This document shows positions 32,362-45,834 of a DNA stretch of 64,000 nucleotides, piece by piece. The notes below the pieces were generated by a model. That model was not told the DNA's origin. It searched no databases and saw nothing but the letters and a program-made list of their open reading frames with translations. Both the position numbers and the translations under genes were made by a program. The stretch covers positions 2,356,001 through 2,420,000 of the forward strand of contig NZ_JACOPE010000001.1 of the NCBI RefSeq assembly GCF_014287355.1, given 5' to 3'. Source of the stretch: Ruminococcus hominis. GTDB taxonomy: Bacteria > Bacillota > Clostridia > Lachnospirales > Lachnospiraceae. Position 1 is the stretch's first letter. Each line of letters starts with the position of its first letter.

Positions 32362-33012
32362 TTAACAGATTTCCCTCACGACACCATCCTTAAGATACAG
32401 CACACGATCACATATCATGTCCACCACATCCAAATCGTGTGATACAAACAAATAACTAATCCGTTCTTTTTCCTGCAACTCCTTCAACAGTTGTATAATT
32501 TGTGCCTGCACAGTTACATCTAATGCGGAAAGAGGTTCATCTGCCAGAACAAACTTCGTCCCGGTTATCAATGCCAGGGCAATGCTAACACGCTGTCTCT
32601 GACCGCCACTTAATTCTCTTGGATATCTGCTGTAAAATTCTTTCGGCAAATGCACCAACTCCAGCATTTCTTCTGCTTTTTTTCTTCGCTCTTCTTTTGA
32701 CCTTTTTCCTTGTATTTTCAAAGGTTCTTCTAAAATCCAGCCTATCGTTTTTCTTGGATTCAATGAACTAAACGGATCTTGAAAAACCATCTGTGGCCGA
32801 TTTGTATAATGCATGATATTCCCTTCGTAATCCTTCAGCAACCCGAGAATACATTTACATAATGTCGTCTTTCCGCTTCCGCTTTCTCCTACGAGTCCGA
32901 CTATCTCACCTTCATATAACGTGAAGGAAATATCATTTAGAATCTGTTTTCGCACTTTACCATCTTTATAATAGGCATTCACGTTACTCAATTCCAATAC
33001 TTTATCTTGCAT
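32362..33012 (-). CDS. Peptide/nickel-type ABC transporter ATP-binding protein (DppF/NikE-like)
   Basis: 216 residues. Walker [14 protein letters not shown], signature [15 protein letters not shown], Walker [13 protein letters not shown] and switch His in VSHD are intact. It lacks the C-terminal oligopeptide-type extension, so it is shorter than OppF and closer to NikE/GsiA-like halves. The start at 33012 follows GGAGGAAATAGG; an upstream in-frame ATG at 33039 is less likely. Last gene of a five-gene transporter operon. Confidence 0.88.
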   Translation of the reverse strand: MQDKVLELSNVNAYYKDGKVRKQILNDISFTLYEGEIVGLVGESGSGKTTLCKCILGLLKDYEGNIMHYTNRPQMVFQDPFSSLNPRKTIGWILEEPLKIQGKRSKEERRKKAEEMLELVHLPKEFYSRYPRELSGGQRQRVSIALALITGTKFVLADEPLSALDVTVQAQIIQLLKELQEKERISYLFVSHDLDVVDMICDRVLYLKDGVVREIC

Positions 33013-33065
33013 CCTATTTCCTCCTCCATTTATATGCATTTTCTACTATATGTAACATTATTTTT

Positions 33066-33869
33066 CTATTTCAGCACTATTTTTCTCTTTTGTACACGCG
33101 TAGGAATTGCTTCTATCAACTGCTTTGTATATTCATATTGTGGGTTTTTAAATATTTCTTCTGTTTCTCCCTCTTCTACGATTTCTCCATTTTTCATTAC
33201 GACCACTCGCGAACAAATTTCATTTACTACACGTAAATTATGTGAAATGAATAAAATACTCATCTTGTATTTTTGATTTAACTTCTTCATCAACTTCAAA
33301 ATACTTTCCTGCGTATTTACATCTAATGCAGTTGTCGGTTCATCTGCAATCAACAACTTTGGTCGGCACACGATTGCAGCTGCGATCATCACTCTCTGAC
33401 GCATACCGCCCGATAATTCATATGGATATTTTTTTATCAATAATTCAGGATTTTCCAGTTCCACATCTTCCAATGCTTTTAATACTTTTTCCTGTCTTTC
33501 TTTTTTGGACATATTGGTGTGCAGCTTCAATGCCTCTTCCACCTGTCTCCCTATTTTCATCGTTGGATTTAAAGAGGTCATTGGCTCCTGAAATATCATA
33601 CTAATATCATTTCCCTGAACCGTTCTCATCTGTTTTTCATTTAATTGCAGCAAATCCAGATTTTCCAGATAAATGTTTCCGCTATCCAGAAATGCATGTT
33701 TTTTTAACAATCCCATCACAGTCAGAGCTGTCATTGTTTTCCCTGAACCAGATTCTCCGACAATCCCAAGTATTTCCCCTTCCTTTACGGAAAAAGAAAT
33801 TCCCTTTACCACTTCCTGTCCTGCTTCCCGATCTTCGAAACGAATGGTAAGATTTTCTACTTTCAGCAT
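33066..33869 (-). CDS. Peptide/nickel-type ABC transporter ATP-binding protein (DppD/NikD-like)
   Basis: 267 residues. Walker [15 protein letters not shown]-loop IFQEPMTSLNP, signature LSGGMRQRVMIAAAI and Walker B LLIADEPTTALD are all present. The ATG at 33869 overlaps the stop of the permease gene and follows GGAGGTGGAAGAT. It pairs with the next ATPase to power the DppB/DppC-like channel. As with its partner, the C-terminal region is short. Confidence 0.9.
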   Translation of the reverse strand: MLKVENLTIRFEDREAGQEVVKGISFSVKEGEILGIVGESGSGKTMTALTVMGLLKKHAFLDSGNIYLENLDLLQLNEKQMRTVQGNDISMIFQEPMTSLNPTMKIGRQVEEALKLHTNMSKKERQEKVLKALEDVELENPELLIKKYPYELSGGMRQRVMIAAAIVCRPKLLIADEPTTALDVNTQESILKLMKKLNQKYKMSILFISHNLRVVNEICSRVVVMKNGEIVEEGETEEIFKNPQYEYTKQLIEAIPTRVQKRKIVLK

Positions 33870-34705
33870 TATCTTCCACCTCCAAATTGATCTAGAATCC
33901 CTTCTCCTAACAATCCGACTCCAAGAACAAGTAATACTAAAAATAGTCCTGGAAAAATTGCACACCACGGACCACTTGCCAAATAAGTCTGTGATTCTGA
34001 CAACATTCTTCCAAGTGAAGCATCTGGTGGCTGTACTCCGATTCCCAGATAACTAAGCCCTGCTTCTGCTAAGACTGCATTATTAAATCCTATTGCTATC
34101 GCTGATAATAGTGCCGGCAAAATATTAGGCAGTATGTGTACAAACAAAATCCGTGGTGTCTTTACGCCGATTAATTTTGCACTGATCACATAATCAGCTT
34201 CACGAAGCCGCATATATTCGCCTCTTACTACACGTGCAAAACTTGGGATAAATGCAATCCCAAGTGCAATCATAACTTTATATTTTCCTGTCCCTGCAAT
34301 ACTGATTATCACAAGTGCAAGTAATACACTTGGAAATGCTGCAACTGCATCATTAATCCTCATTAATGCCTCGTCAAACCAGCCGCCAAAATAACCTGTC
34401 GCAGCTCCTATAATAATCCCTGCTCCGCCACCGATTATAATGGTTCCTAAGGCAATTAGTAATGTACTTCCTGCCCCGCTTAAGACACGGCTCAACACAT
34501 CTCTTCCAAATTGATCTGTCCCGAACCAGTGTAACAGGCTCGGTCCCTGCAATTTTAATGATCCTTGCATCGCATCCGGATCGTATGGCGTCCATAACAT
34601 GCCAATCAAAATAAGAACAAACATCACTATTGTGATTGCCAGACCTGTTGCATAATTGTGTGATATATTCTGTTGTCTTTTCTTTTTCAAACTTATTTTC
34701 TTCAT
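33869..34705 (-). CDS. ABC transporter permease, DppC-like
   Basis: 278 residues with about six membrane segments. The N-terminal OppC-type segment is followed by WFGTDQFGRDVLSRVLSGA, a hallmark of DppC/OppC/NikC. The coupling loop (VRGEYMRLREADYVISAKLIG) contacts the ATPases. It starts 2 bp after dppB-like ends. Confidence 0.92.
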   Translation of the reverse strand: MKKISLKKKRQQNISHNYATGLAITIVMFVLILIGMLWTPYDPDAMQGSLKLQGPSLLHWFGTDQFGRDVLSRVLSGAGSTLLIALGTIIIGGGAGIIIGAATGYFGGWFDEALMRINDAVAAFPSVLLALVIISIAGTGKYKVMIALGIAFIPSFARVVRGEYMRLREADYVISAKLIGVKTPRILFVHILPNILPALLSAIAIGFNNAVLAEAGLSYLGIGVQPPDASLGRMLSESQTYLASGPWCAIFPGLFLVLLVLGVGLLGEGILDQFGGGR

Positions 34706-34707
34706 AT

Positions 34708-35646
34708 TTATATCTCAATTCTCTTATCCAGTACCTTGTACATTAAATCTGTAATCATATTAATAACAAGTATCACTACTGCAATCAGTACAATAATCGC
34801 TTCTACTACAGGATAATCTCTCTTAGAAATAGATGAGATCAGTGTTCTCCCCATTCCCGGAATCCCAAACACCTGCTCTATTACAATGCTATTTGCAATA
34901 ATATCTGCAATTGCTACTCCTAAAAATGTAATAACCGGAAGGATTCCATTTCGAAAGGCATGACAAATCAGTACTCGCCCCGGACTGTTTCCTCTACTAA
35001 ATGCTGTTCTTACATAATCCTGATGCATTTCTGTGATTAAAGAATTCCGAAACATTTTTATTGTCATTGCAGCCTTTGGCAATGCGATTGCCAAAGATGG
35101 TAATATTAAATATCCAATAAAATCACTCACGCTTTCTGTATAAGAAATATAATCTCCCGGTGTAAAAAAGTGAAATATCAAACCAAATAACACCGTAAAT
35201 ATAATCCCTATAAAGAATGGAGGTATCGACATTGTGATCTGATTAAATATTAGGAAAAAGCGATCAATAAATCGATTTTCATACCGAACGCTGAGCAAAC
35301 TAACTGGTACTGTCAATAACAAAATGAATACAAATGCGATCACTGTCATTGCTATAGTGATCGGTATTTTATCTCCAATCATTTTCGAGACAGGCTCCTG
35401 ATAATAATATGATGTTCCCATATCACCTTTTAAGAAATCTGTCACCCATTGTCCATATCGTTGCGGCAAAGGACGGTTTAATCCCATCTCCTCCCGCAAT
35501 GCCTGGACCTTACTCTCTGTTGCCTCTGTCCCGAGAATTGTTCTGGCCGGATCTCCCGGAATGATTTCAAAAGCAAGGAAGGCAAGCATACTGACAATTA
35601 ATAATGCGATTATAAGACCTGTAATTTTTTTGATTACGTATTTCAT
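34708..35646 (-). CDS. ABC transporter permease, DppB-like
   Basis: 312 residues, about six membrane segments. The N terminus (AFLAFEIIPGDPARTILG) and the coupling loop (RNSLITEMHQDYVRTAFSRG) are typical of DppB/OppB/NikB. GGAGGGTAAGT precedes the ATG. Confidence 0.92.
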   Translation of the reverse strand: MKYVIKKITGLIIALLIVSMLAFLAFEIIPGDPARTILGTEATESKVQALREEMGLNRPLPQRYGQWVTDFLKGDMGTSYYYQEPVSKMIGDKIPITIAMTVIAFVFILLLTVPVSLLSVRYENRFIDRFFLIFNQITMSIPPFFIGIIFTVLFGLIFHFFTPGDYISYTESVSDFIGYLILPSLAIALPKAAMTIKMFRNSLITEMHQDYVRTAFSRGNSPGRVLICHAFRNGILPVITFLGVAIADIIANSIVIEQVFGIPGMGRTLISSISKRDYPVVEAIIVLIAVVILVINMITDLMYKVLDKRIEI

Positions 35647-35720
35647 ACTTACCCTCCTGATATAACATCCGGCAATCTGTTTTTGCCAGATTTACTTTCT
35701 TTTTTTATCTAAAATGTCCT

Positions 35721-35785
35721 TGTCATTCTTACTGTGAAATGCATGTCATTCTTACTGTGAAATGCATGTCATTCTGTGCATGACA
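35721..35785. repeat. 23-bp tandem repeats between binding-protein and permease genes
   Basis: Two identical 23-bp units (35721-35743 and 35744-35766, each TGTCATTCTTACTGTGAAAT plus GCA) are followed by a partial third, ending in TGTGCATGACA, which can pair with TGCATGTCA. It lies in the 141-bp gap downstream of the binding-protein gene. Confidence 0.8.
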
Positions 35786-35787
35786 TA

Positions 35788-37335
35788 TTATTCTACAGCA
35801 TACATTGTAGACATATCCTGCACATATAATGGATAAAACTTGTAACCATCAAATTTATCACTGATTGCTACCAGATTTACCAAATCCTGAATATATACAT
35901 TTGCTGCACGCTCTGCCAAAATTCCTTCCAGCTCTTTATACAACTCTGTCTGCTTTGTATCATCTGTCTCTGCGATTGCTTTCTTGAATACTTCATCATA
36001 TTCTTTATCGCTGAAATTAATAAAGTTTCCATGACCGTCTGTTGTAAATCTTTCCAGCATTGCTCTTGCTGTCAGTGCTGATGCATCTACTCCGACAACT
36101 GTTGACTGGTAATTTTTGTTTGAATATACATCCTCCAGCCATACTTCCCACTCTACCGGTTTGATTGTCACATTAACACCAATATTCTTGAGTTCTTCCT
36201 GGATGATCTGTGCTGTATCCACATGTGGCTGATCTGCTGAGCTTACTGTGATTTCGAGATCAAATCCATCCGGATATCCTGCTTCTTTAAGCAGTTTCTT
36301 TGCCTTATCATAGTCCTGCTCATAGTAATTTGTATACTTGTCGTCAAAATATTTCTTCAGACCCGGATACATGCTTGTACCCACACGAACACCTTTTCCA
36401 TCTGCCATCATATCCATGATTTCATCCGGATTGATTGCATAACAAAGAGCCTGTCTGACTTTTTCATTATTCAAAGGCTCTACAGCATTATTCAAATACA
36501 ATGCCTGTACAAGGTTCATTGTTCCTTCTTCAATATGGAATCCATCTTTCAATTCTGCTGCCTGGCTTGTTGTCAAACGCATGACCATATCAATGGAACC
36601 TCCCTTTAAGTTTGTTATCAACATATCTGCATCTGCAACAATCTTAAATTCCACTTTATCCAAATGTGCTTTTTCGCCCCAATAATCTTCATTTTTCTCA
36701 AGGATAATATTTTCCTGCGGATTGCGGGATACATATTTGAACGGACCTGTTCCTACTGGATTTGTTGCCAGTGTATCAGCAGAATCCTTCGGCACGATTG
36801 CTGTTGTCATATATGCCAGAAATTCTGTGTTTGGTTCTGTCAGACAAACCTCAACAGTCTTATCATCCAGAATATTTACACTGTCAATAATAGAATACGC
36901 CGATACTAATGGACCTCCATTAGAAGTATCGGCGCATCGATCGATCGAATATTTTACATCATCCACTGTAACTTCATTACCATTATGAAATTTCACACCA
37001 TCACGCAAAGTAAATGTATATTTCTTTGCATCATCTGAAATTTCATAACTGCTTGCTACAGCTTCTACTAAATTTCCGTCACTGTCTGGTTTTACCAGAC
37101 CTTCGTAAATATTGAATAAAACCTCTTTCGTTCCTGCCGATACTGCCGTATGTGGGTCAAGACTGTCTAAATCCTGGGATATACCTACTTTGATGGTTCC
37201 CCCTTCGACTGGTTTTCCTGAAAGTTCATTCTCCGTCTTCGACTTGGTCTCTTTCTTATCACCTGAACAACCTGTCAGTGCAATAGAAACAGCCATTGTG
37301 AACACTAAAAGAATACTTGTCACTCTTCTTTTCAT
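35788..37335 (-). CDS. Extracellular solute-binding lipoprotein (family 5)
   Basis: 515 residues. Lipoprotein signal peptide with lipobox ALTGC (Cys near residue 23), then a family-5 substrate-binding fold (GGTIKVGISQDLDSLDPH, RDGVKFHNGNEVTVDDVKYSI, QALCYAINPDEIMD). It captures the substrate for the four downstream transporter genes. Peptides are most likely given the length and motifs, but nickel or other ligands are possible because the ATPases are of the short type. AAGGAGACAAC precedes the ATG. Confidence 0.9.
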   Translation of the reverse strand: MKRRVTSILLVFTMAVSIALTGCSGDKKETKSKTENELSGKPVEGGTIKVGISQDLDSLDPHTAVSAGTKEVLFNIYEGLVKPDSDGNLVEAVASSYEISDDAKKYTFTLRDGVKFHNGNEVTVDDVKYSIDRCADTSNGGPLVSAYSIIDSVNILDDKTVEVCLTEPNTEFLAYMTTAIVPKDSADTLATNPVGTGPFKYVSRNPQENIILEKNEDYWGEKAHLDKVEFKIVADADMLITNLKGGSIDMVMRLTTSQAAELKDGFHIEEGTMNLVQALYLNNAVEPLNNEKVRQALCYAINPDEIMDMMADGKGVRVGTSMYPGLKKYFDDKYTNYYEQDYDKAKKLLKEAGYPDGFDLEITVSSADQPHVDTAQIIQEELKNIGVNVTIKPVEWEVWLEDVYSNKNYQSTVVGVDASALTARAMLERFTTDGHGNFINFSDKEYDEVFKKAIAETDDTKQTELYKELEGILAERAANVYIQDLVNLVAISDKFDGYKFYPLYVQDMSTMYAVE

Positions 37336-37461
37336 GTGTTGTCTCCTTCTTCAAATAACCTTCATTATTAAATTGTCGAATTTATTGTACGTTATTTTCA
37401 TATGAAATACAAGTTTTTTCCTAAGTACAATTTTAATCACTTATACCTTTTCTTATCTTTT

Positions 37462-37506
37462 AGTATACAAAAAAATGCTGAACAACCAAAACTGTCATTC
37501 AACATT
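37462..37506 (-). terminator. rRNA operon 2 terminator
   Basis: Read leftward, AAATGTTGAA pairs with TTCAGCATTT (one G-U) and is followed by TTTTTTT. Confidence 0.75.
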
Positions 37507-37518
37507 TTTATTTCACAT

Positions 37519-37542
37519 GTACCTTCAAAACTGCATACAAAG
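37519..37542 (-). other. 23S processing stem, 3' arm (operon 2)
   Basis: Nearly complementary to 40634-40657, as in operon 1. Confidence 0.65.
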
Positions 37543-37577
37543 TTTTTTTCATCCATCTTGTTCCTATCACCTGTTCT

Positions 37578-40467
<2,890 letters not shown>

Positions 40468-40979
40468 AACAGACAAGAAACACGGGTTGGTTTCTCATCG
40501 ACACATACTAGCGTGTATGCGTTGGTAATAGGTCAATTTCTTTTAAGTCTGTTTTCTTCAGACTTTAGTTAATGTTTGTTAACATTACCTCGGATGTCTT
40601 GATTAGATATTTTTAATCTTATCATCTATATTTCTTTGTATGCAATTTTCAAGGTACACAAAGATGCGAGCGTATCGAAAACAATTATGTGTGACAAGCT
40701 CGCTTGTCTAAGCATAAATGATTTTCGATGCATTGGCATGTAATGCCATGAGCGATAAGACCTCTGGTCTTAGAGCTTCGCATCTATTCATTTCTCTGAC
40801 TGACATTTATCAGTCATTAGAAAACTGAAATCTTTTTCAACTCTCTAATCACTGGTAAAACCAGTTATTCAAACAGCACTGCCCTGCTGATGGGGTTGGC
40901 GTTGATAAGTTGTTGCTCATCCTTGCCTGTATCTATATTGAATTCTCTCGACGGCGGTTCCGTCTTTTTTCTTTATAGA
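40468..40979 (-). other. 5S-23S spacer of rRNA operon 2
   Basis: A 512-bp spacer nearly identical to that of operon 1 and also without a tRNA. It carries the 5' processing arm at 40634-40657 and the same multi-stem region. Confidence 0.7.
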
Positions 40980-41095
40980 TTTGGCGGCCACCTACTCTCC
41001 CACACCGTCCCCAGTGCAGTACCATCGGCCGTTTAGGTCTTAACCATCGTGTTCGGGATGAGAACGGGTGTTACCCCTAAACGCATCGCCACCAA
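40980..41095 (-). rRNA. 5S ribosomal RNA (operon 2)
   Basis: About 116 nt, two base differences from operon 1 (in CACCGTCCCC and GGGATGAGAA, plus-strand reading). It lies between 16S and 23S. Confidence 0.95.
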
Positions 41096-41161
41096 AAGGT
41101 TTCATTATCAAGTTGTTTCTTGATAACTAAACAATAGACAACGACTCTTTACTTTTTTCTT

Positions 41162-42701
<1,540 letters not shown>

Positions 42702-42872
42702 GTGTTTGTTCTAGTCAAGATTAACTCTAGCTAATCTATCCTTTTACTGTTGTTTTGGTTTGTTATAAACCGTTCTTAAAAAATTTTCTCTTAAAGAAAT
42801 TTTCAAGGATCTGTTGTCTATTGTTTAGTTATCAATGTTCTTTGTTTTGTTGTCTCAAGCGACAGCTTTAAT

Positions 42873-42901
42873 AGATTATCACATCTTTTGTCGTTTGTCA
42901 A
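42873..42901 (-). promoter_or_regulatory. rRNA operon 2 promoter P1
   Basis: TTGACA (complement 42896-42901), a 17-bp spacer, TAATCT (complement 42873-42878). Identical to operon 1 P1. Confidence 0.85.
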
Positions 42902-42967
42902 CAACTTTTTTATTTTTCTTTATCGCTTCATTTCAGTGCCTCTCGGTCTGTCTCAGCGACGAAGACT

Positions 42968-42996
42968 ATATTATCATTCCTATTTGTAATTGTCAA
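42968..42996 (-). promoter_or_regulatory. rRNA operon 2 distal promoter
   Basis: TTGACA (complement 42991-42996), a 17-bp spacer, TAATAT (complement 42968-42973). The middle promoter of operon 1 is missing here. Confidence 0.8.
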
Positions 42997-43070
42997 CGTT
43001 TTTCTTGCTTTTTATTTATTTCGCACAATTCAGACAATTCACGCAATTCTGACTAAAAAAGTATTCTCTA

Positions 43071-43212
43071 GTTGCTGTTCACTCCCGTGTCAATCACTAC
43101 GCTGATTGACACGGAGGATGCACGTTTTATCTTGAACGGCATCTTGACCATCGCCAAAGGCGATTTAAAATGGCGAGATGCGTTACTTGTCACAGGTACT
43201 GTGAACAGTAAC
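43071..43212. mobile_element. 142-bp MITE-like element, full copy
   Basis: The terminal inverted repeats GTTGCTGTTCAC and GTGAACAGTAAC match over 11 of 12 bases. Inside are a perfect 12-bp hairpin (CCGTGTCAATCA with TGATTGACACGG) and ATCGCC/GGCGAT. There is no coding capacity. Deletion derivatives lie at 50789 and 57709. Confidence 0.75.
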
Positions 43213-43229
43213 CTTCTCTTAAATCTCAT

Positions 43230-43263
43230 TTTTAATCATACGTTTATTTTAATCATACGTTTA
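43230..43263. repeat. 17-bp direct repeat upstream of the EFR1 gene
   Basis: Two identical adjacent copies of TTTTAATCATACGTTTA in the upstream region of the flavodoxin/ferredoxin gene. They could be an operator or simple slippage. Confidence 0.7.
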
Positions 43264-43350
43264 TACAGTGCGTTTTTCCTTTACTTATGATATAGTTATA
43301 TCAGATGTGAGATGTCTGACCTTTATATTTTTAACAAAGGAGAATTCTTT

Positions 43351-44133
43351 ATGAAAATGAACGAACTAGGTCTGGTCTACTTCAGCCCGACCGGAACAAC
43401 AAGAAAAGTCATTATGGAGACTGCCAGAAACATCGATTTAAAATCAGTATCTTACGATCTCTCTATTCACAAAGAAAAGAAACCAAATCTACATTTCAAA
43501 TGCAACGATTTTGTTCTTTTTGGAATTCCTGTTTATGGTGGCCGTGTTCCTGCCACATTTCTGGAATACTTTGAAACATTAAAGGGTGATAACACTCCTG
43601 CTGCACTGATTGCTACATACGGATGCCGCGAATACGAAGACGCACTTTTGGAATTAAAAAACGAGGTTGAGAGTCGCGGATTCAAAGTGATCGGAGCCGG
43701 TGCCTTCCCTGTACAGCACTCCATCGTACGCCAGATTGGAATGAGCCGACCGAACAAGGCAGACTTGAAAGTCATTGCGGATTTCGGAATACAGTTGAAC
43801 CGCAAACTTCGCAATGCTGTAGATTTTAATAATGTCGATATTCAGGTTCCAGGTAACAATCCTTATAAAAAATATGGAACAATTCCGCTCGTTCCAAAAA
43901 CAGATGTGAATCTTTGTATAGAATGTAAGGCATGCGCTAAATCCTGTCCTTCCGGTGCTATTTCCATGGAAAATCCTAAAAAAACTGATAAGAAAAAATG
44001 TATTTCCTGTATGAAGTGCGTCTACTCCTGTAGAAAGAAAGCCCGCTATGTCAGCAACATGAAACTGAATATAGCACAAAAGAAACTGACTAAGGTATGT
44101 AAGAGCGATAAAACAGCAGAGATTTTCATGTAA
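43351..44133 (+). CDS. EFR1-type flavodoxin-ferredoxin fusion protein
   Basis: 260 residues. The N-terminal flavodoxin-like domain shows the FMN phosphate loop YFSPTGTTRKV. The C-terminal domain binds two 4Fe-4S clusters through CIECKACAKSCP and CISCMKCVYSC. It is a cytosolic electron carrier or oxidoreductase; the partner is unknown. Start at 43351 is set by AAAGGAGAA 6 nt upstream rather than the earlier ATG at 43312. It is one of the few plus-strand genes in the window. Confidence 0.85.
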   Translation: MKMNELGLVYFSPTGTTRKVIMETARNIDLKSVSYDLSIHKEKKPNLHFKCNDFVLFGIPVYGGRVPATFLEYFETLKGDNTPAALIATYGCREYEDALLELKNEVESRGFKVIGAGAFPVQHSIVRQIGMSRPNKADLKVIADFGIQLNRKLRNAVDFNNVDIQVPGNNPYKKYGTIPLVPKTDVNLCIECKACAKSCPSGAISMENPKKTDKKKCISCMKCVYSCRKKARYVSNMKLNIAQKKLTKVCKSDKTAEIFM

Positions 44134-44138
44134 CATTA

Positions 44139-44188
44139 AGTTCCGAAAAAAGGGATTAATAATCTCTTTCTTCGGAACTCTTTTTATT
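44139..44188. terminator. Bidirectional terminator between EFR1 and asnB-like genes
   Basis: AGTTCCGAA pairs with TTCGGAACT with further inner pairing, followed by CTTTTT rightward. Confidence 0.85.
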
Positions 44189-44209
44189 ACACGATAAGAT
44201 GTACCAAAT

Positions 44210-45748
44210 TTATCTTTTCACAAAGTATTCATCATACCAGACAAGAAATGTATAGATTGTCCACACTTTTCTCCAGTTATCTGAATTTCCGCCAACATAC
44301 TCATCAAAAATAGCCTGTATCTCCTCCATATTAAAGAATTTCTCAGCTATATCGCTCTGGAATTTTTCACGCACATCTTTATTATATCTGTCATCCGCCA
44401 TCCAAACACGAATAGGCACGATAAATCCTAATTTCTTACGGAAAGCAATTTCCTCCGGAAGAACTTTTGCTGCTGCTGTACGGAATGCAACTTTATTTTG
44501 TTCTTCGTTCACTTTGTAATGAGATGGCATTCTGGATGCAATGTCAAAAATTCTTCTATCTGTCAATGGCATACGAACTTCCAGACCTGCAGCTGTACTC
44601 ATCTTATCTACATTAAGATAAATATCTCCCTCTAACCAAATCTGAATATCAACATCTGACATTTTTGTAAGCGGATCCAGTCCTTCTGTTTCTTCATAAA
44701 TACCTGCTGCCAGTTCGATTGGAAGTACATCTGGATCATATTTCTTCAGAATACGCTTTTTCTCATCCTCTTTCATAATGTTCGTATTTCCAACATAAAA
44801 TGTTTTCAGATTGTCGCCATATCTTTCCGCATTACGATACATATTGTATCCGCCGAAAAATTCATCCGCTCCTTCTCCTGAATAACAAATATCTGTATGT
44901 TCTGCTGTTGCCCTGCATCCAAGTGCAAATGCAATTGCTGAAGCATCTCCAAGCGGCTGCTCCATATTATACATTACCCAAGGTACAATATCAAAATATG
45001 CCTCCGGTGTAATTCTGCAACGGCTGTTTTCTCTTCCTAAAATATCTGCTGTTTCTTTCGCTAATGGTGACTCATCAAAACGTGCTTCATCATATCCACA
45101 AGAATCCGACATTTTTACATCCGACATTGCAAGTACATAAGAAGAATCCACTCCGCCCGACAAAAATGACTCTGCTTTTTCATCTGCTGTTTTTACTTCC
45201 GGCATAATTTCTTTCAGCGTAGAATGAATCTCATCTGCCCAATCTTCCAATGATTTACTCTCATCCGGATGGAATTCTGGTTTCCAGTATCTCTCTATTT
45301 TCATTTTTCCGTTCTGCCAGATTAAATATCTTCCAGGCAACAATTTCTTAACACCTTTGAAAAATGTATTCTCTCCTGCAACATAAGTCAGAGATAAATA
45401 CAATTGTAACATTTCTTCATTCAATTCTTTTACAAACCCAGGTTTCTCCATAATCTGACTGATCATTGTACCATACAGAAGTTGTCCGTCTGCTGTCTCA
45501 TAATAGTAGAATGGTTTTGTTCCAAACTGATCACGAAGACAGAATAATTTTTTCTCTTCTTCATCCCACAATGCAAATGCGAACATTCCATGCATATGAT
45601 CAGCCATCTCACATCCCCATGTCTGATATGCACGAATTAAAATTTCTTCCTCTCTTGCCTCTCTTTTTAATGAAGCATCGATATTCAGTTCTTTGCACAG
45701 AGCCTCCCAATTACGGATATGTCCTCTGTATTCTTTTACGATTATCAT
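44210..45748 (-). CDS. Asparagine synthetase-like protein lacking the glutaminase nucleophile
   Basis: 512 residues. The C-terminal synthetase domain is intact (ESFLSGGVDSSYVLA pyrophosphate loop; YSGEGADEFFGGY; EVRMPLTDRRI). The N-terminal glutaminase domain begins at MIIVKEYRGHIRNW, equivalent to about residue 70 of AsnB, so the Met-Cys-Gly start with the catalytic Cys is missing. The ATG has a well placed GGAGAGG site, and no Cys-bearing N-terminal frame is seen upstream. It may use free ammonia, or a separate amidotransferase, to aminate aspartate or another acid. Confidence 0.82.
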   Translation of the reverse strand: MIIVKEYRGHIRNWEALCKELNIDASLKREAREEEILIRAYQTWGCEMADHMHGMFAFALWDEEEKKLFCLRDQFGTKPFYYYETADGQLLYGTMISQIMEKPGFVKELNEEMLQLYLSLTYVAGENTFFKGVKKLLPGRYLIWQNGKMKIERYWKPEFHPDESKSLEDWADEIHSTLKEIMPEVKTADEKAESFLSGGVDSSYVLAMSDVKMSDSCGYDEARFDESPLAKETADILGRENSRCRITPEAYFDIVPWVMYNMEQPLGDASAIAFALGCRATAEHTDICYSGEGADEFFGGYNMYRNAERYGDNLKTFYVGNTNIMKEDEKKRILKKYDPDVLPIELAAGIYEETEGLDPLTKMSDVDIQIWLEGDIYLNVDKMSTAAGLEVRMPLTDRRIFDIASRMPSHYKVNEEQNKVAFRTAAAKVLPEEIAFRKKLGFIVPIRVWMADDRYNKDVREKFQSDIAEKFFNMEEIQAIFDEYVGGNSDNWRKVWTIYTFLVWYDEYFVKR

Positions 45749-45834
45749 TTGTACCTCTCCTTTCAACATCTGATATCTTTTGATCTATATTCTAATGCGT
45801 TTCACTGACTCTTCACCCTTTATATACAATCAGC

